A stretch of 64,000 bases of DNA from Lindgomyces ingoldianus (lineage: Eukaryota; Ascomycota; Dothideomycetes; Pleosporales; Lindgomycetaceae): positions 1,477,629 through 1,541,628 of the forward strand of contig NW_022985164.1 in NCBI RefSeq assembly GCF_010093535.1. The letters run 5' to 3'. Below the pieces are notes generated by a model. The model was not told where the DNA came from. It worked only from the letters and a program-made list of their open reading frames with translations, and ran no database searches. Each line of letters starts with the position of its first letter. The first letter of the stretch is position 1. The position numbers and the translations under genes were made by a program. Of the stretch, positions 54,662 to 64,000 are shown one piece after another.

Positions 54662-56689
54662 TCATGCCCCACTTCCCGAGAAGAAAAAGGCCCGCCGCTT
54701 CTCCCTCCCCTTTTCGAAGTTATCCTTAGATCCACTACCGGCCTCATTTTTAGGCCGTCCCCTTTTCCCTTTGTTCTTGGCGGAGGATGCCAGAGCGGGG
54801 GAGGGTCGAGGTTTGGCATTGGTGGATGTGGATATCATAGATACGGGAGCGGTGGCTTTGATGGTCTCTTTAATGGTCTGACGGGAGAGGCAGAAGTCGA
54901 TGTGGGAGTTGAAGGAGGAGTCATCAGGGGATTGGGGAAGGGAGCATATAGGGCAGATCCAGGGGTCTGGGTCTGGGTCTGGGTCTTGGGTTTGGATTTC
55001 TGAGTTTGCTGGATTTAGGGGGTTGTTGGCGTTGACGTGTTCTTGTTCTTGAGAGAGTTTTTCGAGCTCGTTCATCTCGTCGTTGCGTTCCTGCCTCGCG
55101 GCTTCTTCGAACTCGGATTCGGGCCATACTTCCCATTCACCGTCGTCGTCTTTCATGGTGCTGGGCCTATTGGTGTTGGTTGTGGGAGTTGGGATTTTGT
55201 GTCGCCCGAAAAAGTCTATGCCCGGTTTCTTCCTGCTGACGATATGTGTGACTCTCAATCCCATCAGTCGGAGTTTCATGCCCGGGATCTCCTTCATCAA
55301 TTTCTCCAGCATTGGTAAACTGTATTTATACAAATCATCCGCGAGATGGACAGCGAACGGCGGAGATATCTGCCTGGTAAGAACCTCATACGTGTGGAGT
55401 TTGATTTTAAGACACAATGTCCGTCCCTTAAACTCTGTGCGCTGAAGATCACCCTCTAGTTCCTCTGCTATATGGCGTAATTTCTCGCGCAAGGCGTCCG
55501 GAGCGCTGATTTCGCGGAATGTAGTTTCGGTGCCGACGCTCTTGCGTTCATAGTCCTCTGCTGGTTGGATTTTTGTGCGTCCAAGCCCAAGGTAGCAATG
55601 CATCAGGAACTGAAATGCTTTTTGGCCAAACAGATGGGAGATGTAAGCTCGATGGGCGTAAATATCGCCGCAGGTTTTGATACCAATGGCGTCTAGTTCT
55701 CTTTCGAACACGCGGCCAACGCCGTTTACCTTTCTTGTTGGTAATGTCTTCATGAATTCCATGATTGTTTGCCTGTCGCTCGCTATCCGAAACTGTCCAT
55801 TTGGCTTGTTCCTGTTGCTCGCGATTTTGGCCAGTTTAGCATTTGCAGCTATGCCCGCTGAAACAGTGATTTTGGTCCTTTCGTGGACTTCGGCGCGCAA
55901 TTGACTCACAGCCTCCTCAGGGTCAATGTGATTATCTTCACAGTATTGTGTCAGGTTGAGATACGCTTCATCCACACTCGCGCTCTCAAATCGAGGATCG
56001 TATTCCGCAAGTACAGCCCGAATCTCCTGCGCCTTGGCCCCATACTTTTCAAAATTGAGAGGGAGACAGATGAGCTGCGGACACAGCTTCATGGCCACAA
56101 AGCCTGCCATTCCGGAGCGGCAGCCGAACTTGCGGGCGTGGTAGTTACACGTGGTCAACACGCCTTTCCCGACAGCCATGGGCACATGACGCAGTTCAGG
56201 GCGGTCGAGCTCTTCGACCGCCGCGTAGAAAGCATCGCAATCGATGTGCACCACCACCTGGCTCAAGTCCCTCCCGAGCTCCAGCTCAGCAATGTAGTCG
56301 TCTGCCCTGCGCAATTCGGGGCCGAGGTCAAGATTCTCGAGTTGGCGTTTGCGGGCGAGGATCTTGTTGATTTTCTCCGTGAGGCTCTTGTCCCTAGCCT
56401 CCTCGTTGTTGAAGAACTTGCTGCCTTTAGAGGCGTTGTATATAATCTCGGAGACCTTTTGCTGGTCGACATTGTCTTGGCCGGACTTTGTGAGGGAGGG
56501 GCCGAGGAGGCTGTACTTGAGGGAGAGGTGCTCGTTGGAGGGGGTGCGGGATGACAGCGGGTGAACTTGTGGAGCACCGGGATTATTGGAAGGCTGTTCA
56601 GGACCTGTGGCCTTGGAGTTTGAGGCTGGTGATACCTCGAACAGGCCATGGTGGGCACTCATCATGGTGGTTGTTGAAGGCAGTGACAC
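54662..56689 (-). CDS. DNA polymerase kappa (Y-family translesion polymerase, DinB type)
   Basis: An intronless minus-strand frame of 675 aa. The N-terminal extension (SEIIYNASKGSKFFNNEEAR, LTEKINKILARKRQLENLD) is the N-clasp that marks eukaryotic pol kappa. Catalytic motifs follow: VVVHIDCDAFYAAVEELDRP near residue 149, ARKFGCRSGMAGF, and YDPRFESASVDEAYLNLT with the second acidic pair. Helix-hairpin elements (GIAANAKLAKIASNRNKPNG, LPTRKVNGVGRV) and the little-finger domain (KSVGTETTFREI, LKIKLHTYEVLTRQ, LRLMGLRVTHI) are complete. A UBZ-type zinc finger near residue 576, CPICSLPQSPDDSSFNSHI then DFC, should bind ubiquitinated PCNA. The short DPDPDPDP run comes from a GGGTCT repeat. The enzyme bypasses minor-groove lesions. 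Its start is divergent from the gene at 57210. Confidence 0.95.
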   Translation of the reverse strand: MSLPSTTTMMSAHHGLFEVSPASNSKATGPEQPSNNPGAPQVHPLSSRTPSNEHLSLKYSLLGPSLTKSGQDNVDQQKVSEIIYNASKGSKFFNNEEARDKSLTEKINKILARKRQLENLDLGPELRRADDYIAELELGRDLSQVVVHIDCDAFYAAVEELDRPELRHVPMAVGKGVLTTCNYHARKFGCRSGMAGFVAMKLCPQLICLPLNFEKYGAKAQEIRAVLAEYDPRFESASVDEAYLNLTQYCEDNHIDPEEAVSQLRAEVHERTKITVSAGIAANAKLAKIASNRNKPNGQFRIASDRQTIMEFMKTLPTRKVNGVGRVFERELDAIGIKTCGDIYAHRAYISHLFGQKAFQFLMHCYLGLGRTKIQPAEDYERKSVGTETTFREISAPDALREKLRHIAEELEGDLQRTEFKGRTLCLKIKLHTYEVLTRQISPPFAVHLADDLYKYSLPMLEKLMKEIPGMKLRLMGLRVTHIVSRKKPGIDFFGRHKIPTPTTNTNRPSTMKDDDGEWEVWPESEFEEAARQERNDEMNELEKLSQEQEHVNANNPLNPANSEIQTQDPDPDPDPWICPICSLPQSPDDSSFNSHIDFCLSRQTIKETIKATAPVSMISTSTNAKPRPSPALASSAKNKGKRGRPKNEAGSGSKDNFEKGREKRRAFFFSGSGA

Positions 56690-57209
56690 GGGGGTCGGGC
56701 TGCTTCAGCGCCTTAGCCTACTGCATATTGGCGTCTTCTACAAAACATGGACATGAAGAACCCAGGCTCCAAGATTGTTATGGAGAGGATGCAAGTTGTT
56801 GTCAGGGTTGAAGCCTTTGAACGCGCCATCCCTGTTGCCCGGACGGCACGTGCCTCGGTTCCGGCCGCTCATCTCAAAAGTCCGGGTCGCGATTCCTATC
56901 TGACCCTTTGTGCCTTCTTCCTCACACCACAACTGACTAAAGAATTCGTCAAAGGCGCCAATAAAACCCTTACTTGTCCCCGTTCCCTCCTCTCCACGCA
57001 TTGGCCTTCTTTTGCCTGGGATCTACGACGGAGAATGACATTGGCATTGTAGCGGAGCGGGCATGCCAATTTCTTGGTGTGTTTTGGCAGTGTTTTGATC
57101 AACACACCGTATCTTCGCCAGAGCTCCACACGCTGCGACCCCACCGATCATGACCACTCCCTTCACATTGCGGATCGGCCTCTAGATTTCGACAAGTCCA
57201 CTGTGGACC
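56690..57209. promoter_or_regulatory. divergent upstream region of pol kappa and the coiled-coil gene
   Basis: The two starts are 520 bp apart and point away from each other. Short frames within are not credible. No TATA box was found. Confidence 0.45.
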
Positions 57210-59210
57210 ATGCCCACCGATCGTTCCAACACCAGCAATGGGCGCCCTTTGATGCCCACACTGGCCACCACCCGCACGGCCAAAACCCCCATCACTCCCC
57301 GCCTTGCTCCCTCGATTGCCTCCGCAAGCACCTCGCAGTCCGTCCGCACCGTCCGCAGCGATGCCGCCACTACTCCGAGGGCCAATACTGTCTCGAGGGA
57401 CGACCTCTCCACGCCCGTGAAGTCGTTTCTCAGCAGCAATATCACTCCTCGCTCATCGTCCAGAAAATCCCGTGTAGGCACCGGCAGCGGGCGCTCAACC
57501 CCCAGCGGTACACCCTCCGGCACACCCTCCGGAACACCGAGCAGCACTCGCCCCTCATCCACTATTGACCTTCCTTCAAAAGAACACCTCTATGGCTCCG
57601 GCGGGCTTGGTATTAATGGTCTTGGAGGTGCCAAGGACATTTCGCCCTTATTTTTCCGCGCAAATGATGTCAAGAATCAAGATGCCACATTGGGCGCGCC
57701 AGCACCGAAGAAGAAGGGCCCTGTGTTCTTCTATGCAAATGGCCAACAGAATCAGGGTCCACGGTCGCCATCAATTCCTTCACCGCCTTTGTCATCCACT
57801 GCAAGATCTCAGCCCGACAGCAAATTCTTCCATGCTAACTCTATTTCTGAGCCAAGAGGCCCCTCGCCAATCCTTACTCCACCGCCAGTCACATCGCCAG
57901 ACCCGTTGCAGAAACCACCTTCCCTTCGGCCGCAGTCACCATCCAAGGACACCATTCACCTCTCTTATAGAAAAGGTGCTTCTCAGGTTATCCGACCGAA
58001 TCTCCAGAGCCGGCCATCTGCCCTATCCGTTCTTCCCGGCCACGCACATGCACCAACGGAGCAATCCCACGTCTTCGACTTCAATCATGACCGCTCGGCG
58101 AGGAGAAGATCCAGCTCGGGCATGTCTGTCGGCCGGCCTGGGCACGCCAAGAGCAGCAGCTTGTCGTCCATTGACTCTGTGACTTCGCTCAAGCGGACGA
58201 TATCGACTGATGCGCCTGCTATTATACCAAGCCCACTTCATCATGAAAATCGGCTTGTGAGTTCCGGCTCGTTACCTGAGAGTGTTGCGTCCGCGCCTAC
58301 TCCACCAAAGGAGATCTTCTCGACTTTGGGATCTCCCGGCCTTCAAAGCCCTACCAAACCAACCAATGGTCCAAGCCCTCTAGAGCATATGAATGAGCTG
58401 GCGGCAAATGCCCGACGGGAACGCAAGGTGCTCGATCTTGAGATCAGTAACTCCTCATTGCTAGCCATCAACCGGCAACTAGAGAGAGAAGTCCGCAAGC
58501 AAAAGGCCGAGATACGGCGATTCCGTCGGATGAGCAGAGCGGGCAGATTCTCTGCCGACAACATCGTTCCAAGTCTCGAAACCTTTTCGGCCATTGGCGT
58601 GAGTGAAACAGGCGAGCTTTCTGATATGGAGGAAGGAGAGGAAGAGGCACAGGTTGAAGAAGACGAACAGGATGAATATATCAGTGAGGACTCGATAGAC
58701 GAGGGCGCGCTGTCCCCCAACGCTCTAGCAGAACGAGACGCCGTCCATCTTATGCGGGATGAGAAACGCCTCCAGCTAGATCTCTCGAAGCATCGGGAGC
58801 TCCTCGTCGACAGTCAGAAGATGAACCAGAGCCTGAAACGATGTCTAAATTGGACAGAAGAGCTTATTAAGGAAGGTCAAAAGGCTCTTGCATACCAAGT
58901 CCGCGTCAGCGACGTTAAACTCGGGGGACGCGTCCTTGATTCCGAGTACCACCTCGACTCTGCATCTGCAGCTGAATCACACACGCTGCTAAGTCCCTGG
59001 ACACCTCCGTCGCGAGCCACTGACCCCATGGAGCTTGCTGGTTCCCTTGCTGGCTCGGACCGTACAGACAGAGATAGCGGGATTGATGTGGATGGTATGA
59101 AACCCATTGCTCCGGAACTGTATGGAGAGTTCCTGCCACTGGGATCACCGCTTGCGGAGACACCTTCGCGACCGCCCCGGTCAACGGATCAGTGTGGAAC
59201 CACTTTCTGA
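57210..59210 (+). CDS. Ser/Pro-rich coiled-coil protein of unknown function
   Basis: An intronless frame of 666 aa starting MPTDRSNTSNGRPLMPTLAT. The first 390 or so residues are disordered, with many SP/TP sites (likely CDK or MAPK targets), an SGTP triplet repeat and recurring phrases such as PLFFRAND, PVFFYANG and SKFFHANS, i.e. three copies of an FF-x-AN motif spaced along the chain. A coiled coil follows: LEHMNELAANARRERKVLDL, LLAINRQLEREVRKQKAEI, RRFRRMSRAGRFS. Then come an acidic run (EEGEEEAQVEEDEQDE) and a second helical part (LLVDSQKMNQSLKRCLNWTE). It resembles fungal cytoskeleton- or spindle-linked scaffolds in style, but I cannot assign a family. No membrane segment is seen. Confidence 0.75.
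   Translation: MPTDRSNTSNGRPLMPTLATTRTAKTPITPRLAPSIASASTSQSVRTVRSDAATTPRANTVSRDDLSTPVKSFLSSNITPRSSSRKSRVGTGSGRSTPSGTPSGTPSGTPSSTRPSSTIDLPSKEHLYGSGGLGINGLGGAKDISPLFFRANDVKNQDATLGAPAPKKKGPVFFYANGQQNQGPRSPSIPSPPLSSTARSQPDSKFFHANSISEPRGPSPILTPPPVTSPDPLQKPPSLRPQSPSKDTIHLSYRKGASQVIRPNLQSRPSALSVLPGHAHAPTEQSHVFDFNHDRSARRRSSSGMSVGRPGHAKSSSLSSIDSVTSLKRTISTDAPAIIPSPLHHENRLVSSGSLPESVASAPTPPKEIFSTLGSPGLQSPTKPTNGPSPLEHMNELAANARRERKVLDLEISNSSLLAINRQLEREVRKQKAEIRRFRRMSRAGRFSADNIVPSLETFSAIGVSETGELSDMEEGEEEAQVEEDEQDEYISEDSIDEGALSPNALAERDAVHLMRDEKRLQLDLSKHRELLVDSQKMNQSLKRCLNWTEELIKEGQKALAYQVRVSDVKLGGRVLDSEYHLDSASAAESHTLLSPWTPPSRATDPMELAGSLAGSDRTDRDSGIDVDGMKPIAPELYGEFLPLGSPLAETPSRPPRSTDQCGTTF
57504..57539 (+). 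repeat. three 12-bp units coding Ser-Gly-Thr-Pro
   Basis: Three successive in-frame units near AGCGGTACACCC encode SGTP three times, within the disordered N-terminal part of the coiled-coil protein. The copies differ at silent positions. Confidence 0.85.
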
Positions 59211-60366
59211 GGTAGCCTTGGCCTGGGTTTCAGGAATGACATAATATAGGTATCCTGTTATCTGTCCCTCTGATCTGGCACACCCTTGAGATATGTACCG
59301 GTTCGCAAAACAATACCGTCATTTCTCTCAAATTTTCTTTGTTTAATTACCACCCAGCAACGGCGTTCTTAGGCGGATATGGGTTGGCACACCTACACAT
59401 CACAGTGGCTGTATACCTAAGGTGGCGCAACCGGCATCACCACGTTGAGTGCGATCTCAACGTCCTACGAATATTTCCTTTGTTCTGCATGATATCCCTT
59501 CTATCTCTACACCTAGAGCCTAATCGGTGGCTTCAGCGTCGATTACATATGTGGTAGTTTCTGTGGGGCTAGACATCTCATTTCTTCCTTTGTGTGTGTG
59601 GGTGGGTGGGAGTTATGGGTGGGACCGCGTGCAGATTTTGGATGATGTTGAGGAGTCTGGCTGGATGCCTGTTCTCTGACGGATCATAGCGATTGTACGT
59701 GTATGTGTACTTTATGATACCCTACCGAATCTAGAGCGCTCAAACTTGCAGCCTTTGGTTGAAATGATCTGGCTTGTGTAATGAGTTATGAGTTGGGATG
59801 AGTAAGAGGAGAGTGAGTGAGCGGGTGAGTGAATTAGGATAAGTGAACGAATTGAGGTAAATGAGTGAATTAGAGTAAGCAAGTGAATTGGGGGAACTGA
59901 ATTAGGACAGGTGAGTGAATACATTCGAACGAATGAGTGAATTGGGAGACTTTATTTTGAGACGACGTCCTGTTAAGTGCAGGCTGATATCTACTATACA
60001 TCTACTATACAGAGTCATGACAGCTCGTAATCGAGGACAGAAAACGCGATCCTATTTAACCCTCTACTTGACTCTAGATAATAAGCTCAAGAGATGTTGA
60101 AGCCCGCTTGGATGTGCCGTGGTAGTCACGCGATACTATACAAAACACGTCGCCTGATGAGTAGAAGTTGGGTGGCCATTATAAACATGCGATCAACATC
60201 TCTGTAAATTTATGGAAAAAGACTCATGCAATTGAGATAAATTCCGAGCAAAGCTCCCCCATGTGCCTGCCTCGCCAGCAACCACCGCTTTCCTGCTATC
60301 CTCTCTCCCTTCACCGTTCCCCTCCCGACCCCCTCACTCTCCAACATCTAAACAACCCTCCGTCCC
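59211..60366. other. convergent intergenic region with a degenerate repeat
   Basis: About 1.15 kb between the coiled-coil gene and the leftward transporter gene. It has no credible coding frame; a GTGAATTAGG-like repeat occupies 59775-59950. Confidence 0.5.
59775..59950. repeat. degenerate tandem repeat, GAGTGAATTAGG-like units
   Basis: Variants of (A/G)AGTGAATT(A/G)GG recur about every 12-20 bp, e.g. GAGTGAATTAGGATAAG, AAGTGAATTGGGGG and GAGTGAATTGGGAG. The units are imperfect, as in an old minisatellite. It lies in non-coding DNA. Confidence 0.6.
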
Positions 60367-62325
60367 TCAACCAAGCTTCTTCCCCTGACTCCCCTCGCCC
60401 TCACCCACAATCTCCGTCTTCTCAACCTTCGCAACTTCCTTCCCATCTAAACCAATCTCGGTCGTGGGCACAGCGTGAGCATGCGCCTCGCGATCTTCTT
60501 CGAGCGTCTTCACAAGTTGCGTGACGCCGAAGAGATCGTCCATTTTCTCGAGCGATAGACCCTTTGTTTCAGGGATCAGGAACCATACGAAGAAGAACAT
60601 AGTGTAGCAGAAACAGGAGTAGATGAGGAAGGCGCTGTGAATGGTTAGTCTTAATCTTCAAAGGTATTTGATTCGGAGTAATGGAAAGGAGGGGGAGTGG
60701 TTTGGGAGAAGGAATGAGGAGAACTGTAGGGCGATGGAACATACCCATAACCGTGGCTCCCAACCGTCGCAAGCATATTCGGCGTCGCTCTCGCAACCAC
60801 GAAATTAAACAACCACTGTGTCGCCGCCGCAATCGCAACATTCAAACTCCTTAACCTAGCCGTCGGAATCTCGCTCACATAGATCCAGCACACAGGGCCC
60901 CAACCAAACTGGAAGAATCCGGCAAACAAGAATATACAAATCAATGCAACGTATCCCGCGGGAGGCACATCAGCGCCTGCAACCGGAGGCTTGATACGGA
61001 CGTACAGACCAATGTACAACATCGCCGTGCCTTGCGCAATCGACGTCCAAAGCAGTGAGCGCCGTCTTCCGAGAGAATCCGCAGCGAAGAGAAGGAAGCA
61101 GGCACACGTCGTCATTTTAACGACCCCATAGATGCCCGTTGCGAAGAGATTCGTGCTATTTCCCTTGATCCCCAAGTTCTTGAAGATCTGCGGCGCGTAG
61201 TAGTTGATAGCATTAGTGCCAGTCATCTGTTGGCAGATCATCAGACCAATGGAAATCAGAGCACGCTTGCGGTTCCCGGGGATGGTGAACATTTCTCTAA
61301 GCAAGTCTTTTAGCGAAGACCCGCCGATCAGCATGCGTTCGTGTTCGAGCTGCTCCGAGATGTCGTGGAGTTCAGCCTGGATGTAGGGGTGGTCTTCTGG
61401 GAGGTTTCGGACGCGGGAGAGGGTGGATGACGCCCGTTCCCATTTGTCAGCTTTGGCGAGGTACCGGGGAGACTCGTTGTTCAGAAACATGCAGACAGCG
61501 AGGAGGACGGCGGGGAGGGCTTGGAGGGAGAGCGGGACGATGTAGACGGCTTTGCCATGGATGTGCAGGATGGAGCCGTAATTCACCCAGAAGGCGAGCA
61601 TGGTTCCAGAGGCAATGAAGAGCTGATAGATACCGGTGAGACCGCCTCGGATGGCTCGAGGCGCGTTCTCGGAAATGTAGAGGGGAACAACCATGGAGGC
61701 ACCTCCGACGCCGACGCCAGCTACGAATCTGATGGGGGATTAGTTGCGTTCGCCGTCTTTGGGGACGTTTGGAGACATACCTTCCTATATACATGCATGC
61801 TACGCTTCCCGAGCTGGCGGCTTGGAGGATACAGCCAACAATGGTGATTAAACCATTCATGATCAAACTTGTCCGTCGACCCGCCTTATCCGCAACCCAG
61901 GAGGCTATGAAGCATCCGAGGAAACATCCAGCTTGGAGCGTAGAAGCAATGTTCGCAGATAGATTGGCTTGTCCGACCTTGTTAAGCTTATCCAGTCCGT
62001 ATTCCCTAAGGGGATCAACGAGAGTCAGCCTCCCGTCTCAAAAATCCAACATAAAGATGGTCATTATTTGGATGGAGAGTTGGGGGATTGCATACTTCAT
62101 GAACTCAGGCAAGATCAAGACACCGCCAATGGTCCCAATATCGAACCCAAACAGCATACCGCCGAAGCAAGCGGAGCAGGCGAGCAGGAAAACACGCCAT
62201 CCATAGATCTGGGGAGGATCTTGCTTCATGGCATCATTCTTGATGATCCTGAAGAGGAATCGTGCTCCAAGCCCGGCCTCCGCCATGGCGTAATTGTTCA
62301 TTGTGGATTGCGCAACTGAAGCCAT
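60367..62325 (-). CDS. MFS sugar-porter family transporter (sugar or quinate type)
   Basis: Four exons on the minus strand (62325-62096, 62005-61781, 61728-60745, 60634-60367) join in phase to give 568 aa with about twelve hydrophobic helices. Family signatures are present: [15 protein letters not shown] in helix 1, [13 protein letters not shown] between helices 2 and 3, [51 protein letters not shown] in helix 7, [11 protein letters not shown], and [16 protein letters not shown] at the end. Proton-coupled uptake at the plasma membrane is expected. The sequence looks closer to fungal quinate/hexose permeases than to disaccharide ones, but the substrate is not certain. Its intron 60635-60744 is unusually long for this window (110 nt). 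Confidence 0.92.
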
Positions 62326-63637
62326 GGTGATGAGGGTTGGGGTTCAATTGCCCCGCTTCTTCGAGGAAATGGTAGGCAAGCAGGCGCGGAGCGTCCTGTT
62401 TAGCAACAATGCCGTCAGGGGTGATATGATTTGGACTGCTGGAAGGATTTGTTAGACAATTGGTGTGTTTCGAAGGAAGATGTTGAAAGTCGCCGGCAGA
62501 GCTCAGAAATGCCCACTGTTGACGTATAATCGGAATGCCCCACAGGACGATATCGGTGACAGCTCTACCTACATATATTTGGCTTGCTGAATAACAAGAA
62601 ACCGAATACTTAAAGCAAAGACTTGCGTTCAAGAAAGAAAGGAACCAGAACAGTGGAAATCTCTCACTTACCAGAATCTCGAAGTCGTAAACGAGAAACA
62701 GCCGCCTGATCAAAGGGAAAACCACGCGCACCTAGGTCCGATTGATTGAGTTTCCGTACCGGGCCTGTATATAGATGAACATGCTGGCCTAGCCCTGGTC
62801 CTAGCTCGTCCTCTCCTCACCTCACTTGGGCACACCGCAAGCTGCAAGCGACGGCAGCCATCGCCGCGGTTCCACCTCCATACCCCATCCAACACTAACA
62901 CAACCCCAATTCCGGGTTCGCGTTGATCACCATTCAGGCCAAGACCGAGCATTGTCGTTCATCCATCGAATGAGGTCGCAGACGCTCTCCTTCTAGAATG
63001 CTGGGGCTGTTGGCGCGGGCGCAAACACTACGGCTTAATTTGTGGGAAAATGGTCGACATGGCTTGATGCCAAGAGAGGAATAGTTCTTCCATCATGGCG
63101 GTGGCGGCCGTGGCATGCTTGTTGTGTCACCATCTCATCTCTTCTCCCTTGCCTCTCCTCCACATGTTGGAGCGGCCCCGGACCGAGTCTGGTAAGAAGT
63201 GGGAGGTGGAGGCTGGGGAAATGTCGTTGGATAACGGCGCACTTTACTGCAACGAGTTAGGGCGAAGATGGGCTACGGTTGATTGCATTTATCCGTGGTT
63301 GGCTACTTCGGAGGAGAGGATGGGCCCACTAGCCACTGATAGATGGCCGAAATGTATGTAAATAAACGCAGGTTGATTAGAATCAATCGAGGCAAAAGAG
63401 CGTCAAGCTGCTGCCATATTTTGCCAATTGACGGTCCTGCATAGCAACTAAGTTTATAGAGAGGACCGTACGTGGCGAGTGAGGACCAAAAAGCCACTTC
63501 ATCTGATCATCGATCTTCAATACGAATTCGAGCTCTTGCTGTGAGAACAGAGCAGTCTGTCACACATCTATCAGCCATCCACGATCCACGGGACAATTAT
63601 TCCACCAGCCCAGGAATCACGAGGGTTTTGGAAGGAA
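62326..63637. other. divergent intergenic region, no gene seen
   Basis: About 1.3 kb between the leftward transporter and the rightward DUF2264 gene. It should hold both promoters. Short frames on both strands show no motifs. The length exceeds that of the housekeeping promoters in this window, which fits regulated nutrient genes. Confidence 0.45.
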
Positions 63638-64000
63638 TGACAGCGGCCACCGCCAACGCCAACCGCGCGTTCCCTCTCCATCCTTTCTCCACGAATCCAC
63701 TGCTCACAAGAGACGATGTTGTTGCAGCTGTCGCTTCTCTGCTCGACCCTCTTGCGGGCGGCGACTCCCCCCTCCACTCCATGGTAAAAGTAGGCTGCAC
63801 TGGAACACGCTTCGACGAAACCGCCGCCCAAGTCGAAGGCTATGCACGTCCACTCTGGGGTCTTGCACCTCTTCTCGCAGGCGGTAGCAAGTATGCAGGA
63901 ACAGATCGATTCGTGCAAGGCCTAGTGGCAGGTACTGATCCAGAAAGTGAAGAGTTCTGGGGGTATATGGAAGATCAAGATCAGAGGATGGTGGAAGCAT
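63638..64000 (+). CDS. DUF2264 family protein, 5' part only (runs off window)
   Basis: An ATG at 63638 opens a frame that is still open at the window edge after 121 codons. The product begins [20 protein letters not shown], followed by [18 protein letters not shown], and contains [18 protein letters not shown], the phrase typical of DUF2264 proteins, then [23 protein letters not shown]2264 members are predicted alpha/alpha-toroid proteins that often neighbour sugar transporters or glycoside-active enzymes; no reaction is established. Here it lies next to an MFS sugar-type transporter in divergent order, which suggests joint use in carbohydrate uptake and breakdown. The start has a purine at -3. 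The 3' end is missing because of the window limit, not because of a break. Confidence 0.8.

Noticed and set aside
54960..54990. GGGTCT repeat resembling a telomere-like tract
   Set aside because: It is the reverse strand of codons for DPDPDPDP inside pol kappa, not a TTAGGG array.
1..64000. Biosynthetic gene cluster, CRISPR array, intact transposon or viral insertion
   Set aside because: No backbone synthase, no spaced identical repeats, no transposase or integrase motifs, and no terminal repeats were found on either strand.

Overview
The window is nuclear DNA from a filamentous ascomycete (Pezizomycotina). The signs are many short introns (mostly 45-75 nt) with GT..AG borders and CTAAC/CTGAC-like branch sites, and fungal protein families: a Zn2Cys6 regulator, a rhodopsin-domain membrane protein, an eisosome core protein, Spc7, a mitochondrial TyrRS of the CYT-18 type and a Sam37-like protein. 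The gene set fits Leotiomycetes or a relative, but the class is inference. Exon models below were built by hand: each uses GT..AG junctions, keeps phase, and restores a family-like protein.

Layout. 1-74 (-): possible 5' end of a gene leaving the window. 895-3103 (+): Zn2Cys6 regulator. 4110-5781 (+): rhodopsin-domain membrane protein. 5782-6807: low-information DNA, perhaps a decayed repeat. 6808-9780 (-): GH36 raffinose-synthase/Sip1-type enzyme. 10129-12156 (+): mitochondrial TyrRS. 13871-16086 (+): mitochondrial AspRS. 16894-19017 (+): FAT1-like acyl-CoA synthetase. 19814-22047 (-): AP180/YAP180 ANTH clathrin adaptor with polyglutamine. 22415-23037 (+): NudC. 24941-25576 (+): charged protein of unknown function. 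25996-26082 (-): intron-containing tRNA-Tyr. 26425-30387 (+): Rad2/XPG nuclease. 31148-35422 (-): EZH2/KMT6 H3K27 methyltransferase. 36310-40202 (+): Spc7/KNL1.

Then comes a stretch of about 8.6 kb (40203-48813) with almost no convincing genes; one small three-helix membrane protein is proposed at 44415-44909 (-). After it: an unrecognised charged protein (48814-49826, -), a Sam37/metaxin-like protein (50078-51561, +), eisosome Pil1 (52142-53410, +, with a possible alternative C-terminus), DNA polymerase kappa (54662-56689, -), a coiled-coil protein (57210-59210, +), an MFS sugar/quinate-type transporter (60367-62325, -) and the start of a DUF2264 protein (63638-64000, +).

No biosynthetic cluster, CRISPR array or intact mobile element is visible. 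The genes are mostly housekeeping: mitochondrial translation and import, endocytosis and plasma-membrane organisation, DNA repair (Rad2 and pol kappa), and chromosome/chromatin function (KMT6 and Spc7, divergent neighbours). Sugar or quinate metabolism genes lie near both ends. Several gene pairs are divergent over short shared upstream regions. I found no clearly new biological system. The most unusual candidates are a regulator that seems to join a WRKY/GCM1-like zinc module to a Zn2Cys6 cluster, a possible splice switch at the Pil1 tail, and the gene-poor stretch with its small membrane-protein candidate.
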